64,000 bases of DNA from Schlesneria paludicola DSM 18645 (GTDB lineage: Bacteria > Planctomycetota > Planctomycetia > Planctomycetales > Planctomycetaceae). Under the pieces are notes generated by a model. It was not told where the DNA came from. It did not search any database and saw only the letters and a program-made list of their open reading frames with translations. Within the stretch, counting starts at the first letter, position 1, and every line of letters starts with the position of its first letter. Below are positions 46,301 to 54,342 of the stretch, one piece after another. The translations under genes and the position numbers were made by a program. Location: contig NZ_JH636435.1 of assembly GCF_000255655.1 (NCBI RefSeq), forward strand, positions 1,946,658 to 2,010,657. Reading direction: 5' to 3'.

Positions 46301-46756
46301 TCGGTGCACAATCTCGGGCCAAAGTGCGAAGGTTTGCTGGACGGCCCATCGCGCGCGATCAATCGTGTACCCCTCGATGCTCTCGCCAATCAACGAGATC
46401 AACACGACCAGTCCTGCTGTTTGATGCTCACCGAGTGCAATCGCGGCCAGACACGCCAGTGTCAGCGCCAAATCCGCACCAAACCGGCCCGAAAACATAC
46501 CGTCGAGTGTGTGGTAGAGGATGCGGGCACCTCCCGCGACGGCGGCCAAGAGCGCGAGCCGATAACCCCAGAGGGTCGCTGCCGTGGCTGTTCCAGCCCC
46601 GAAACTCAAGTACCAATCGGCGACCACCAGCGCGGCCACGATCGATGTCAGAAAATAGAGCGGTGCCGACTGATAGTGGAAGTTCGACTTCGACGCGACG
46701 CGGCATGTGGCATTGCCACGCAGCATCTCGGTCGTCGATTCAGGAATGTAGTGCAT
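43334..46756 (-). CDS. Heavy-metal P-type ATPase fused to an HflK-like SPFH domain
   Basis: About 1,140 residues (numbering here from the longest frame, 1,160, which starts at a TTG at 46816). The first 710 form a P1B-type ATPase: TGES at 219-222, CPCP in the transport helix at 322-325, DKTGT at 366-370, GDGINDAP at 598-605, and HEVASLAVMANAMRLL in a late helix. There is no classical N-terminal metal-binding domain, and the SEHP motif reads SEHL (403-406). From about 765 a new membrane helix leads into an HflK-like SPFH domain (IVQLNEDEQAIVTRLGRYET, then AGLHWRWPWPLERT) and a helical C-terminus with QYVIRDLKQFLFAG and REIAASASIDELLTEGRANL. The start is uncertain: ATGs at 46804, 46789 and 46756 are possible. 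No separate hflC gene is adjacent. Confidence 0.9.
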   Translation of the reverse strand: MHYIPESTTEMLRGNATCRVASKSNFHYQSAPLYFLTSIVAALVVADWYLSFGAGTATAATLWGYRLALLAAVAGGARILYHTLDGMFSGRFGADLALTLACLAAIALGEHQTAGLVVLISLIGESIEGYTIDRARWAVQQTFALWPEIVHRQRDGREQDVPLVELAVGDIVTVRPGERIPVDGRVVAGSSVIDQSPFTGESVPVDKQAGDLVLAGTLNQFGALTIVAETIGDQTALARVSQLVGTAVSRKADFERLADQLAKWFLPVVLLAAVITLVGWRIVAGTWSSGMLPALGVLVVACPCPLVLATPCAVMASLAWLARRGVVVKGSAVLERLATVDTFAFDKTGTLTQGALALGEIVPTSGLTADEVLQVAAIAERHSEHLLARILVTSAEDRGLEIPASLDFQALAGAGVMAKIPLGDLKLAREFASLSGVRSTDTTTRATPDAARLVTIVVGNRRALDRAEIAFSHDAAELLRLREVAGESPLVVALDGTVIGVIGVRESIRPESRRVLEELRGEGITRFALLTGDRAQPADAVVKSLGLFEHVATDQLPADKAEWVEASRQAGRQIAMVGDGINDAPALAAANVGLALGRAGGDLAAAAGDIILLGDPLRPLPGLVRLSRALVRNIWQSIVIFAFGLNGLGIIACALRWIDPIGGAVFHEVASLAVMANAMRLLAFENWSATVASRFLMRMTLALDWLAIYASPSRWLYWTIDHWRLGMKLAAALVCAGWFVSGIVQLNEDEQAIVTRLGRYETTLSAGLHWRWPWPLERTLREKTNRVRSVAVGFRNLDGANRTGSVPSRVRLTRFGERSRTARLWLGGLFSRPSNSTSIVTSEPVVEWTSSHDDNSMTEMADEAMMLTADEVPVELRAEAQYVIRDLKQFLFAGSRQTDVVLRAAAESVLREIAASASIDELLTEGRANLERRSLSRLKQRVDQYGIGIEVVELQWLDVHPPQSVVPAYRQVADALEEQELLINEAEAYASRTLVSAIGEEAFTLLQSAAKTQVPDRRNSPTRIDWQLSDELWRQLQQPNEHGDPRLSGNAAAILLEGHCARARREHAARGVASRFNELFVEDQRHPEMTRRHLYWTAMIEILVQRALTIIDPMAAGRQHLWLGTAPANGMIPQLPAPRE

Positions 46757-46910
46757 TGATCCATTCTTTGAGGAAGACTCGCCCAGCATAGTGACCCAAG
46801 CCATGGGCGTTGCCAAGACTGCAATCCAGAAATGAGTGAATTGCCAACGAGCTCCGATTCACGCGTGCCGTCTGGAAGGTTTTTTCGTCACCTCTTTTTG
46901 ACCTCCTTAT

Positions 46911-47072
46911 CTCGTTACCAAGCTCCCCGGCCTGTTGATTTAATCGCCGAGCGTGAGTGGTGACGAGGAGGATTAAGGAGTTACAGCGAAAAGCATCTCC
47001 GTAACTCCTTAATCCTCCTCGCGCGTCGTCAACTTTTCGATTAAATCAACACGCCGTCCCGCTTGGTAACGC
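46911..47072. repeat. REP-like palindrome interrupted by a 129-bp element
   Basis: CTCGTTACCAAGCTCCC at 46911-46927 and GCTTGGTAACG at 47061-47071 are the two halves of the palindrome found intact nearby. They are separated by the MITE-like element described next. Removing that element and one TCCC restores CCAAGCTCCCGCTTGG exactly. Confidence 0.85.
46928..47056. mobile_element. MITE-like element with terminal inverted repeats and 4-bp target duplication
   Basis: 129 bp. The terminal inverted repeats of 19 bases (CGGCCTGTTGATTTAATCG and the complement of CGATTAAATCAACACGCCG) match at 18 positions. Inside is a perfect 21-bp inverted repeat, CGAGGAGGATTAAGGAGTTA + C at 46964-46984 against 47001-47021, around a 16-base loop. 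The element is flanked by TCCC on both sides (46924-46927 and 47057-47060), consistent with a 4-bp target duplication. It has no coding capacity. Confidence 0.85.
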
Positions 47073-47195
47073 CTCATGCACGCACGTTTTCTGTCGCGTA
47101 GGAAAGGGTCCTGGAACACTCGCACATGCGGCCGCGATCTCGGAATGTACAGGAGGGACCACCAGGTCCCTCCGTCATGGGAAAATTCGTGTTAA

Positions 47196-47308
47196 GAGGC
47201 GTGACCAAACGGGAGCTTGGTCACGAGAAAAAGAGGCGTTACCAAGCCGAGCTTGGTAACGAGGAGAAACGACGAGAAACGAGATAAAGCGGCGCTTGGT
47301 AACGAGGA
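47196..47308. repeat. Cluster of REP-like palindromes
   Basis: Three units lie close together: GCGTGACCAAACGGGAGCTT + GGTCACGAG (47198-47226), GCGTTACCAAGCCGAGCTTG + GTAACGAGG (47236-47263), and a half unit GCGCTTGGTAACGAGG (47293-47308). They are the same family as 40836, 40928 and 46911. The spacer 46757-47466 holds no gene. Confidence 0.82.
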
Positions 47309-47466
47309 AATCGGCACCCAAACGGCTTGTCGGCCTTTGAACGATCGCCTTTGGAAATCGTGTGTCGAGCGATTCTTGCGACGCGGGGTCGCTTGTGCGA
47401 AAAGAACCGTTCGGCATATTGTCCCGTAGTCCGAAATTTTGATGAAAACCCCAGTGAGCGACCAGC

Positions 47467-48603
47467 ATGAAAATCGTTGAAATTGAAGTCGTCCCCCTGA
47501 CCGGTGCCACCGTCGACGGCGGTTGGCCGCAAGGCCATGAACCTCAAGAAAACCTGCATACTTTGGTGCAGATCAAGACGGACGAGGGGATTCATGGCTG
47601 GGGTAGCGTCTTCACTTCCGGAACGCTTGTCGAAGGCGCCGTTGCGCTGCTTTGGCCGCTGCTGAAAGGACAGTCCGCCGTCGAACCTGAACGCGTGACC
47701 GAGACGCTGCGACAAGCAAGTTTCTGGCAGGGACGCGGTGGATCGGTCGAACATGCCATCAGCGGGATCGACATCGCCCTGTGGGACATCATGGGCAAAG
47801 CCTGCAACCAGCCGGTGTCACGGCTGCTGGGTGGAAACTATCGCCAGCGGATCATGCCGTACGGGTCCATCCTGTTTGATGAGCCTGCGGCCCTGCGAGA
47901 GACTCTGACAAGCGTCGTCCAACGGGGATTCAAGGCAATCAAGATGGGCTGGCGCCCGTTCGGACGACGCAATCGTCAGTTCGATGAACTACTCGTTCGC
48001 ACCGCACGCGAGACTGTCGGCGATTCGGTCGAACTGATGGTCGACGCGGGCGGCAGCGAACAGTTCTGGCCTCACGGAACCAACTGGGCTCGCGAAACCG
48101 CCAAGATGCTGGCCGATTACAACATCACCTGGTTTGAAGAACCGCTTCCGCCGGACGACATCGAAGGCTACATCGAACTGACACGCGTCTCGCCCGTCCC
48201 GATCTCGGGCGGAGAAGTTCTGACTCGACGGCAAGCGTTTCTGCCGTGGCTGCAACGCCGCGCCGTCGACATCATTCAACCGGACGTGACCAAGAACGGC
48301 GGCCTGACGGAATCGCGACATATCGCCTGGATGGCCTTCGATCATAACATCACGCTGGTACCGCACGGCTGGAATACCGCCGTGGGACTGGCGGCCGACT
48401 TGCAATTCTCGGCAGCCATTCCCGTCGCAAGATTTGTCGAATATCTGACCCCCTGTGCCTATATCGAGGAATTGCCCACGACGCCATTCAAGATTGACGG
48501 TGAAGGCTTCCTGGAAATCCCCACGACACCGGGACTAGGCATCGACATTGATCTCGATAAATTGAAACGTCTGGCCGGTCGGCGGACAGTCTTTCGATCG
48601 TAG
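47467..48603 (+). CDS. Mandelate racemase/muconate lactonizing enzyme family protein
   Basis: 378-residue enolase-superfamily enzyme, probably a sugar-acid dehydratase or racemase. The N-terminal capping domain is followed by the barrel, with three metal ligands in order: LMVDAGG (about D192), WFEEPLPPDD (about E222) and SGGEVLTRRQ (about E248). A His at VPHGWNT fits the general base of the His/Asp dyad. The second-strand lysine motif reads FKAIKMGW, differing from the KxK of true mandelate racemases, so the substrate is open. It follows a repeat cluster and precedes slyX on the other strand. Confidence 0.9.
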   Translation: MKIVEIEVVPLTGATVDGGWPQGHEPQENLHTLVQIKTDEGIHGWGSVFTSGTLVEGAVALLWPLLKGQSAVEPERVTETLRQASFWQGRGGSVEHAISGIDIALWDIMGKACNQPVSRLLGGNYRQRIMPYGSILFDEPAALRETLTSVVQRGFKAIKMGWRPFGRRNRQFDELLVRTARETVGDSVELMVDAGGSEQFWPHGTNWARETAKMLADYNITWFEEPLPPDDIEGYIELTRVSPVPISGGEVLTRRQAFLPWLQRRAVDIIQPDVTKNGGLTESRHIAWMAFDHNITLVPHGWNTAVGLAADLQFSAAIPVARFVEYLTPCAYIEELPTTPFKIDGEGFLEIPTTPGLGIDIDLDKLKRLAGRRTVFRS

Positions 48604-48624
48604 TGGTTTTTGCCAGCTGAGTCC

Positions 48625-48653
48625 GTCTGTGGCGCGTGCGATGCGCCACAGAC
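48625..48653. terminator. Hairpin between convergent genes
   Basis: Perfect 11-bp stem GTCTGTGGCGC / GCGCCACAGAC with a seven-base loop, placed 22 bases after the enolase-family gene and before the end of slyX. There is no T run on the plus strand; AAAAACC/GGTTTTT lies about 18 bases away on the other side. It is probably a bidirectional terminator. Confidence 0.5.
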
Positions 48654-48738
48654 CGATGTTGGAAGATGTTGGAAATCGATTCGTTCGACAAGTCCTGTCA
48701 CTGAACGGCAATCGACGTCGCCGATGCAAACGCTCGTC

Positions 48739-48957
48739 TCAGTAGTGAGGCGGGCGTTCGTCATTTGGATCGCGTTGTTCGGCGGGTTCGCTGGCCTGAA
48801 CGACGCGCCGTTCGAGCTTGGCCATTTGATCGCGCATTCCTTTCAGGTCGGCTTGCACCGCCAGCAGGACATGGTGCATTTGCGCGAGATCGTGCTCCAA
48901 ATGAGCCACGGTCATTTGTAGGTCAATGATTTGTTGCGATACATCGGGTGCGGTCAA
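48739..48957 (-). CDS. slyX: SlyX family protein
   Basis: 72 residues, one long coiled-coil helix (SQQIIDLQMTVAHLEHDLAQ) and the diagnostic C-terminal PPHY. The cellular role of SlyX is unclear. The start is a TTG at 48957, supported by GAGG seven bases upstream. It is convergent with the enolase-family gene. Confidence 0.85.
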   Translation of the reverse strand: MTAPDVSQQIIDLQMTVAHLEHDLAQMHHVLLAVQADLKGMRDQMAKLERRVVQASEPAEQRDPNDERPPHY

Positions 48958-49265
48958 GCCAAAGCCTCGTCTTCGTCATCGTTGAAACAGGCGCAATGAA
49001 GCAGGATCTTGTCGTCTGGTGGCGTGGTTCGTCAATTGTGAAGAAACGCGAGATGCTCGCAAAGCGACCAGAAACCGTCTTATCAGTCGCCCCAACGTGA
49101 CAGCGTCATCGATTTCCGCGATTCAGCGGTCATGCGAACGCGCAGACGAATCACTGCTGCGCATTGACACAGGTTTCTGCGGTGGATTTGGCGGAAATGA
49201 ATTCGCAACCTACAATCTCAGCCTGCAGTCCCCTCGAAAATGCCCGTCAGCAGGTGAGTCTTGAT
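48958..49265. other. Divergent spacer between slyX and the DUF1559 gene
   Basis: About 300 bases that should contain the promoters of both flanking genes. I see no gene; the open frame upstream of 49266 continues the DUF1559 gene backwards but lacks family similarity. Confidence 0.35.
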
Positions 49266-50258
49266 ATGTCACGTCGGTCTGCCCCCCCAGCACGTTCTGG
49301 ATTCACGTTGATTGAACTGCTGGTCGTAATCGCCATCATCGCGATGCTGGCCGCACTGTTACTGCCCGCCGTTCAAATGGCGAGGGAAGCCGGTCGGCGT
49401 TCCCAATGCATCAACAATCTGAAACAAATCACGTTGGCCATGCACAACTACGAGGGATCGTTTCGCACCTTTCCCTCAGGGTATATCTCTCATCCCATCG
49501 AGCCTGTCGAAGAAACACCACTGACGGAGCGTCCCGTCTTCGATACGGTCATCAACAAAGTGCGTACGCAGTCCACCTTTCCCACGTGGGTGCTTCCCGA
49601 CGACTGGGGCTGGCCGAGCTTCATTTTGCCACAAATGGATCAAGGGACCATCTCGATCGATTTCAAAAAGGGGAAGTTCAATATGACCGACTTCGCCTTC
49701 ACCCCCAATGAAGCCTATGTGAAGACCCAGATTCCAAGTTACGTTTGCCCCAGCGCGCAGTCACTGCCGGGGACTCGTCCCGAGAACTGGGCCTACGCAA
49801 CTTACCGGGGATCGATGGGCGCTTACGACACGAACAACAGCGGACCGGTCAACGCTCCCACGAATCCCAATGGAATGCTGTATCGCAACAGCGCCGTGCG
49901 GACTGCGGATGTTTCCGACGGGCAGTCCAACACTATCCTGGTCGGCGATTCTCTTTATGGATTCTGGGCCGATGGATTCAGCTGCTGCGTCCGAGTCTGG
50001 GAGGATTCAACGCACCCTGACCTGTGGGATACGTATTGGGCATACCAGGTTCAAACCGTGAACGGCCCCTTGATCACACTGCGATTCTTCAGCTTCGGCA
50101 GCGCGCACGGCGATCTCTGTAACTTCTCACTCGTGGATGGATCGGTCAAATCGGTTTCGAAACGGATCGATCCCAGCATCTTCAAGGCGATTTCCACGCG
50201 AAACGGTGCGTTGAAATCGATGAGCCCCACCATGGAAAACGTGGTCGATACCTGGTGA
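49266..50258 (+). CDS. DUF1559 type II secretion pseudopilin-like protein
   Basis: 330 residues. The prepilin-type cleavage and methylation motif is at the N-terminus ([20 protein letters not shown]), followed by the conserved [20 protein letters not shown]. Near the C-terminus is the H-X9-DG motif ([12 protein letters not shown]). This family is greatly expanded in planctomycetes and is a strong taxonomic marker; members are thought to form pilus-like or surface structures, but individual functions are unknown. The ATG at 49266 has an AGGTGAG site upstream. Confidence 0.95.
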   Translation: MSRRSAPPARSGFTLIELLVVIAIIAMLAALLLPAVQMAREAGRRSQCINNLKQITLAMHNYEGSFRTFPSGYISHPIEPVEETPLTERPVFDTVINKVRTQSTFPTWVLPDDWGWPSFILPQMDQGTISIDFKKGKFNMTDFAFTPNEAYVKTQIPSYVCPSAQSLPGTRPENWAYATYRGSMGAYDTNNSGPVNAPTNPNGMLYRNSAVRTADVSDGQSNTILVGDSLYGFWADGFSCCVRVWEDSTHPDLWDTYWAYQVQTVNGPLITLRFFSFGSAHGDLCNFSLVDGSVKSVSKRIDPSIFKAISTRNGALKSMSPTMENVVDTW

Positions 50259-50269
50259 TTGGGGGGCTG

Positions 50270-51655
50270 CTATTCAAACTGCATCTTCAGCGCCAGGTCT
50301 TTCACCGCCGTCATGGGAATTTCGTCGACTTCGAGATCGCGGCGTGAGCAAATGAAGACAGGCGCTTCGCGTGATTCCTGCCCCGGTGTGGGCAATCGTC
50401 CATGACTGCCTTTGACGAGGCTCGCATCGAGCCCAATGACGTCCATGTAGTAGCGGAACCCCAGAAACTTCTGCGCCAGCCGTCGCGCAATCCGCAATTG
50501 CGGAAAGGACAGCTTGGGATCGACGAACAGTTCCACCGGGTCATATCCCGGCTTGCGATGAATGTCGATCGTACGCGCATAGTCAGGGGCAAGGCGGTCG
50601 TCGTTCCAGAAGTAGTAGGTGAACCAAGAGTCGGGCGCGGCAACCACGACCAGTTCGCCCGAGCGTTCATGATCAAGACCGAACTGCTTCTGCTCGGAGC
50701 GATCCAGCACCAGATCAACGCCATCCGTTGAGTTCAGTAGCAACTTCACCGCCTTGATGTCGTCATGTCCGTGAATATAGACATGCGCCACCTGATGGTC
50801 GGCGACGGCGAAGGCCCTCGACGCGCCACAATCGAGTGTCTCCCAGCCGAGTGGTTCCAGCCGCGTTTGAACATAGCCGTGTCGACGAAGAATCCGATTG
50901 AGATGCACGGGCTTCGAGACGGGTGTGATCGCATATTCCGAGACGACCAGGATTTCGGCCCCTAATTTTCGTGCGGCGGCGATGCACTTGCCCGCTTCAG
51001 CATCGACCAGTTGGATCTCACGTGCGATTTGAGGATCGGCCGGTCCTAACCGCTGCATGCTGTAATCGAGGTGTGGCAGGTAGACCAGCGTCAGCGTCGG
51101 TTTGTTTCGCTGCATGACTTCAATCGAGGCGTCGGCAATCCAGCGAGAACTGGTGATATCGGCCATCGGCCCCCAGAATCGGGGCAACGGAAAAACCCCC
51201 AGCTTTGCCTGCAGTTCATCCCTCAGACTGGCAGGTTGACTGTAGGAATCGAAGATCTTGCGGCCATCCGCAGGATAGGACGGTCGCGGTGTCATCGACC
51301 AATCGACGCTGGCGTACATGTTGTACCACCAGAACATTTTCGCCGTGGTATAGGCGGGATCGCGCCAAACCCCTTCGTCATAAATGCGATGACCGCGAAC
51401 AAGTCGATTCGATTGCTTCCAAAACATGACCTCGGCCAGATCACGAAAGTACCATCCGTTCCCGACGATTCCATGCTCGCGTGGCAATGTCCCGGTCAAC
51501 ATCGTCGATTGGGCCGAGCAGGTGACTGCGGGAAGCACCGTTCCCATCGGGCGGGAGAAACCGTCATCCGCCAGCGCCTTCAAATGCGGCGTACTCTCGC
51601 CCAGCATTTCGTGAGTTAGGCCGACAACATTGAGAATCAGAAGTGGGCGGGGCAT
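50270..51655 (-). CDS. Alkaline phosphatase superfamily protein (phosphodiesterase/pyrophosphatase-like)
   Basis: 461 residues. The core of the nucleotide pyrophosphatase/phosphodiesterase family is visible, with the nucleophile Thr in VLPAVTCSAQSTMLTGTLP, then EHGIVGNGWYFRD and the C-terminal ADHQVAHVYIHGHDD. The first metal-site Asp of classical members is replaced (LILNVVGL), and the usual SDHG motif reads SEYAI, so it belongs to a divergent clade whose activity is not settled. No signal peptide is seen. Its stop is only 11 bases from that of the convergent DUF1559 gene. Confidence 0.85.
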   Translation of the reverse strand: MPRPLLILNVVGLTHEMLGESTPHLKALADDGFSRPMGTVLPAVTCSAQSTMLTGTLPREHGIVGNGWYFRDLAEVMFWKQSNRLVRGHRIYDEGVWRDPAYTTAKMFWWYNMYASVDWSMTPRPSYPADGRKIFDSYSQPASLRDELQAKLGVFPLPRFWGPMADITSSRWIADASIEVMQRNKPTLTLVYLPHLDYSMQRLGPADPQIAREIQLVDAEAGKCIAAARKLGAEILVVSEYAITPVSKPVHLNRILRRHGYVQTRLEPLGWETLDCGASRAFAVADHQVAHVYIHGHDDIKAVKLLLNSTDGVDLVLDRSEQKQFGLDHERSGELVVVAAPDSWFTYYFWNDDRLAPDYARTIDIHRKPGYDPVELFVDPKLSFPQLRIARRLAQKFLGFRYYMDVIGLDASLVKGSHGRLPTPGQESREAPVFICSRRDLEVDEIPMTAVKDLALKMQFE

Positions 51656-52088
51656 GGAAAAACCATCAAGTTGATAATGTCAGGAACAACGTTGATTTAT
51701 CGAATTCCGCCCAATTCAGCCAGCCCGTCACCGATCTTAAGGGTGATCTGTCCACCGTGGAAAGGTCTCATCGGTCGGACTCACGAGGCGTCGATTTCTG
51801 ACGTTTTTTTCATGCGTCCCATCGGCAAACAGCAGGAAAGTAACAGCTTCTTTATCCCGCCAGATTTCAGGATGCGACAAACGGAATATCCTGCGTCACA
51901 AAAACGAAATCTGACGGGCCGTGAACGCCGACGAAGACGATTTTCGAGATCGCCAACCGATATTCGGGATACGGCCGAACACGTCAACGGCCTTTCTGGT
52001 TCGAACGCGCGTCGCTTCTTCATTCATGGGAGCGTGAGTCGCGTGAGCGAATGTGTCCCCATTCTTTCAGTGCGAGGAGCTTCATGTC
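51656..52088. other. Spacer between divergent genes
   Basis: About 430 bases with no credible gene; promoters of the phosphodiesterase-like and Ser-rich protein genes should lie here. The start of the second gene has GGAG about ten bases before the ATG. Confidence 0.35.
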
Positions 52089-52613
52089 ATGTCGTCGATC
52101 TCTGGGATCTCATCTGGGATCAGTTCGTATCAGCCCAGCGGTACCTCCAATCCCTTCAACGCCATCAAGAAGGATTTGAACGCGCTACAGTCGGCCTTAA
52201 ACTCAGGCGACCTGGACTCTGCCAATTCCGCATTCACGACTTTGCAGAAGGATTTTCAGAGTTTGCCGACACCACCAGGTGGGGGCAGCGCCGCGACAGC
52301 ATCCACGTCATCAAGTTCAACCAGTCCGATTCAGAAGGATCTGAACGCGGTGCAATCTGCGCTCGCTTCGGGTGATACCGATGCCGCAAAAGCCGCCCTG
52401 ACCAAGCTGACTTCGGATCTCAAATCCGCGAAGCCACACCACGGACATCATGGCAAGCCGCCCGTCAGCGACAGCGATGGCACGAACAGCGCTTCCAATT
52501 CTTCATCGTCCAGTTCAACATCGTCCGCAACGGACCTGGCGTCAACGCTACTCAATGCCATTCAGTCGGCAAACAGCGCCTCAAGCGGTGGCTCGGTCGA
52601 TCTTCTGGCCTAG
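52089..52613 (+). CDS. Ser-rich protein with two internal repeats
   Basis: 174 residues. There are two similar helical repeats: IKKDLNALQSALNSGDLDSA (about 20-55) and IQKDLNAVQSALASGDTDAA (about 80-115), each followed by a second helix (LQKDFQSLP, LTSDLKSA). Ser/Thr/Gly linkers separate them, and a His-rich patch HHGHHGK follows. The C-terminus is mostly Ser and Asn, ending SGGSVDLLA. There is no signal peptide. The function is unknown; the repeats resemble helical-hairpin proteins. The frame is open from 52053, but the ATG at 52089 fits the ribosome site. Confidence 0.75.
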   Translation: MSSISGISSGISSYQPSGTSNPFNAIKKDLNALQSALNSGDLDSANSAFTTLQKDFQSLPTPPGGGSAATASTSSSSTSPIQKDLNAVQSALASGDTDAAKAALTKLTSDLKSAKPHHGHHGKPPVSDSDGTNSASNSSSSSSTSSATDLASTLLNAIQSANSASSGGSVDLLA

Positions 52614-52806
52614 TGAAAACACGGCATGCGACGATTTCCGCAGTCGCAGGACAATCCACTTGCGACGTCGTCGACGGACCGACGACGTTTCGCTGGCAGG
52701 AAACGCTTCCGTTCGATCACTGTGACACGGGCGCTCACCTCGGTACATTCAGCAGTCTCAAAAAACTCTGTCGCCGAGAGAGACACCTCGTGGAGCACAC
52801 CGAATC

Positions 52807-54276
52807 GTGAATGCCGAGACCTCATCCGTTGATTCGTCCGAGACGATCAATCCTGGCTGCCTTCCTGCCTGGGACCGCGCCGATCTGCCCGAGCCGTTGC
52901 CGTTTGGCTTCTTCAACCTGTTCAAGACGATTGGCCCCGGCGCAATTCTGCTTGTCGCGGCGATCGGAGGAGGCGAATGGATCGCAGGCCCCATGGCCAC
53001 GATCAAGTTTGGCCGGGGTATTCTTTGGATCGCCACGCTTGCGGTCGTTCTGCAGACGATCTTCAATCTCGAAGCGGCCCGCTATACGATGTACACGGGT
53101 GAGCCGATTCTGACAGGTTTCATGCGGCTGAAACCGGGTTCATTGTTCTGGGCCTGGTTTTATATCCTGATCGGCGTCGCTCAACTGGCGACTCCGGCTC
53201 TGGCCGCTGGCTGTGGTGCCGTTCTGTACGCGGCGTTCTTGGGGCATCTGCCTCAGAATGCTGACCAGCAAGCCACGCAGCATTGGATCGCGACCGGCGT
53301 GATCATCTTCGCCGTCGCGCTGCTCTTATCCGGAAAATCGATCGAGCGAGTGCTCGAACGGCTGTCGTGGATCATGATCGTGTTCATCTTCGGATTTTTG
53401 ATCATCGTCAACGTCTTGTTCGTTCCCAGGGAAGAATCACTAAGAAGCGCCCTGGGGTTCATCGGAATGCAACCGACCCACGGCAATTTGGATCTAGTTC
53501 TTCTGGCGACATTCGCCGCGACGGCCGGATCCGGTGGACTCGGAAACCTCGCGATTTCCAACTGGTTCCGCGACAAGGGCTTTGCGATGGGTTCGCTCTC
53601 GGGCTCGATCGGCAACGCACTGGCTGGTGAAGAAAGCGCCGTGCGTGCGATCGGAACCACATTTCCCACGACGCCCGAGAACATGCGACGCTGGCACACC
53701 TGGTGGCGGTATGCGGTTCTGGATCAGGTGGCCCTTTGGGCGTTCGGCTGCGTGATTGGAATGTATTTGAATGTGAATCTGGCCGCCTACCTGATTCCAC
53801 CCGATGTCGAATTGAAAGGGATGGCCGCGGGCACATTCCAGGCCCAGTACATGTCCGAAAAGATGTGGTCGGGCTTCTGGTATCTCGCGTTGCTGAATGG
53901 ATTCTGGATCTTGTTCTCGACTCACCTCGGCAACACAGACGTTCTGGTGCGGCTGGTCTCTGACATCAGTTGGGTCGCATTCCCCAAGATCCGCCGCTGG
54001 CCTGTGAGTCGGCTTTATGCGGTCCTGTTGGTCCTGCTGACAACCTGGGCCGTGTTTGCCGTTCGTTGGGGCAGCGTGCTCGAGTTGTTTGAAATCCTTG
54101 GTGTCGTCGCCTGCCCCATCATGGCGATTGCCTCACTTCAGATCCTGCGAGTAAACACGACATTTCTGCCGCCAGCCGTTCGACCAAAACTGTGGCGACG
54201 AATCGGCCTGGTCCTCTGCTCGCTCGCCTACGGCGGCTTCACGATCGCGTTGCTCATCAAACGATTTGGCGGTTGA
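52807..54276 (+). CDS. Nramp-like transporter of a divergent clade
   Basis: 489 residues with about eleven predicted membrane helices. The N-terminal region has the Nramp pattern (GPGAILLVAAIGGGEW at 43-58, then EAARYTMYTGEPI). Classical Nramp metal transporters have DPGN in helix 1; here the position reads GGGE, and the helix 6 region reads GGLGNLAISNW rather than the usual metal-site Met/His. So the fold is Nramp but the substrate is probably not a simple divalent metal. The start is a GTG at 52807 with GGAG 11 bases upstream. Confidence 0.85.
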   Translation: MNAETSSVDSSETINPGCLPAWDRADLPEPLPFGFFNLFKTIGPGAILLVAAIGGGEWIAGPMATIKFGRGILWIATLAVVLQTIFNLEAARYTMYTGEPILTGFMRLKPGSLFWAWFYILIGVAQLATPALAAGCGAVLYAAFLGHLPQNADQQATQHWIATGVIIFAVALLLSGKSIERVLERLSWIMIVFIFGFLIIVNVLFVPREESLRSALGFIGMQPTHGNLDLVLLATFAATAGSGGLGNLAISNWFRDKGFAMGSLSGSIGNALAGEESAVRAIGTTFPTTPENMRRWHTWWRYAVLDQVALWAFGCVIGMYLNVNLAAYLIPPDVELKGMAAGTFQAQYMSEKMWSGFWYLALLNGFWILFSTHLGNTDVLVRLVSDISWVAFPKIRRWPVSRLYAVLLVLLTTWAVFAVRWGSVLELFEILGVVACPIMAIASLQILRVNTTFLPPAVRPKLWRRIGLVLCSLAYGGFTIALLIKRFGG

Positions 54277-54342
54277 TCGCTACGATTCGATCGCCGTGAA
54301 CGACACATTCAAGCGATCGGGGCGTGTCCTCGATCGCTGTTT

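Noticed and set aside
47196-47308. Possible CRISPR or attachment site
   Set aside because: The units are palindromes with irregular spacing and no cas genes or integrase nearby.
52614-52806. Metal riboswitch upstream of the Nramp-like gene
   Set aside because: No conserved yybP-ykoY-type or similar structure could be recognised in the 190-base spacer.
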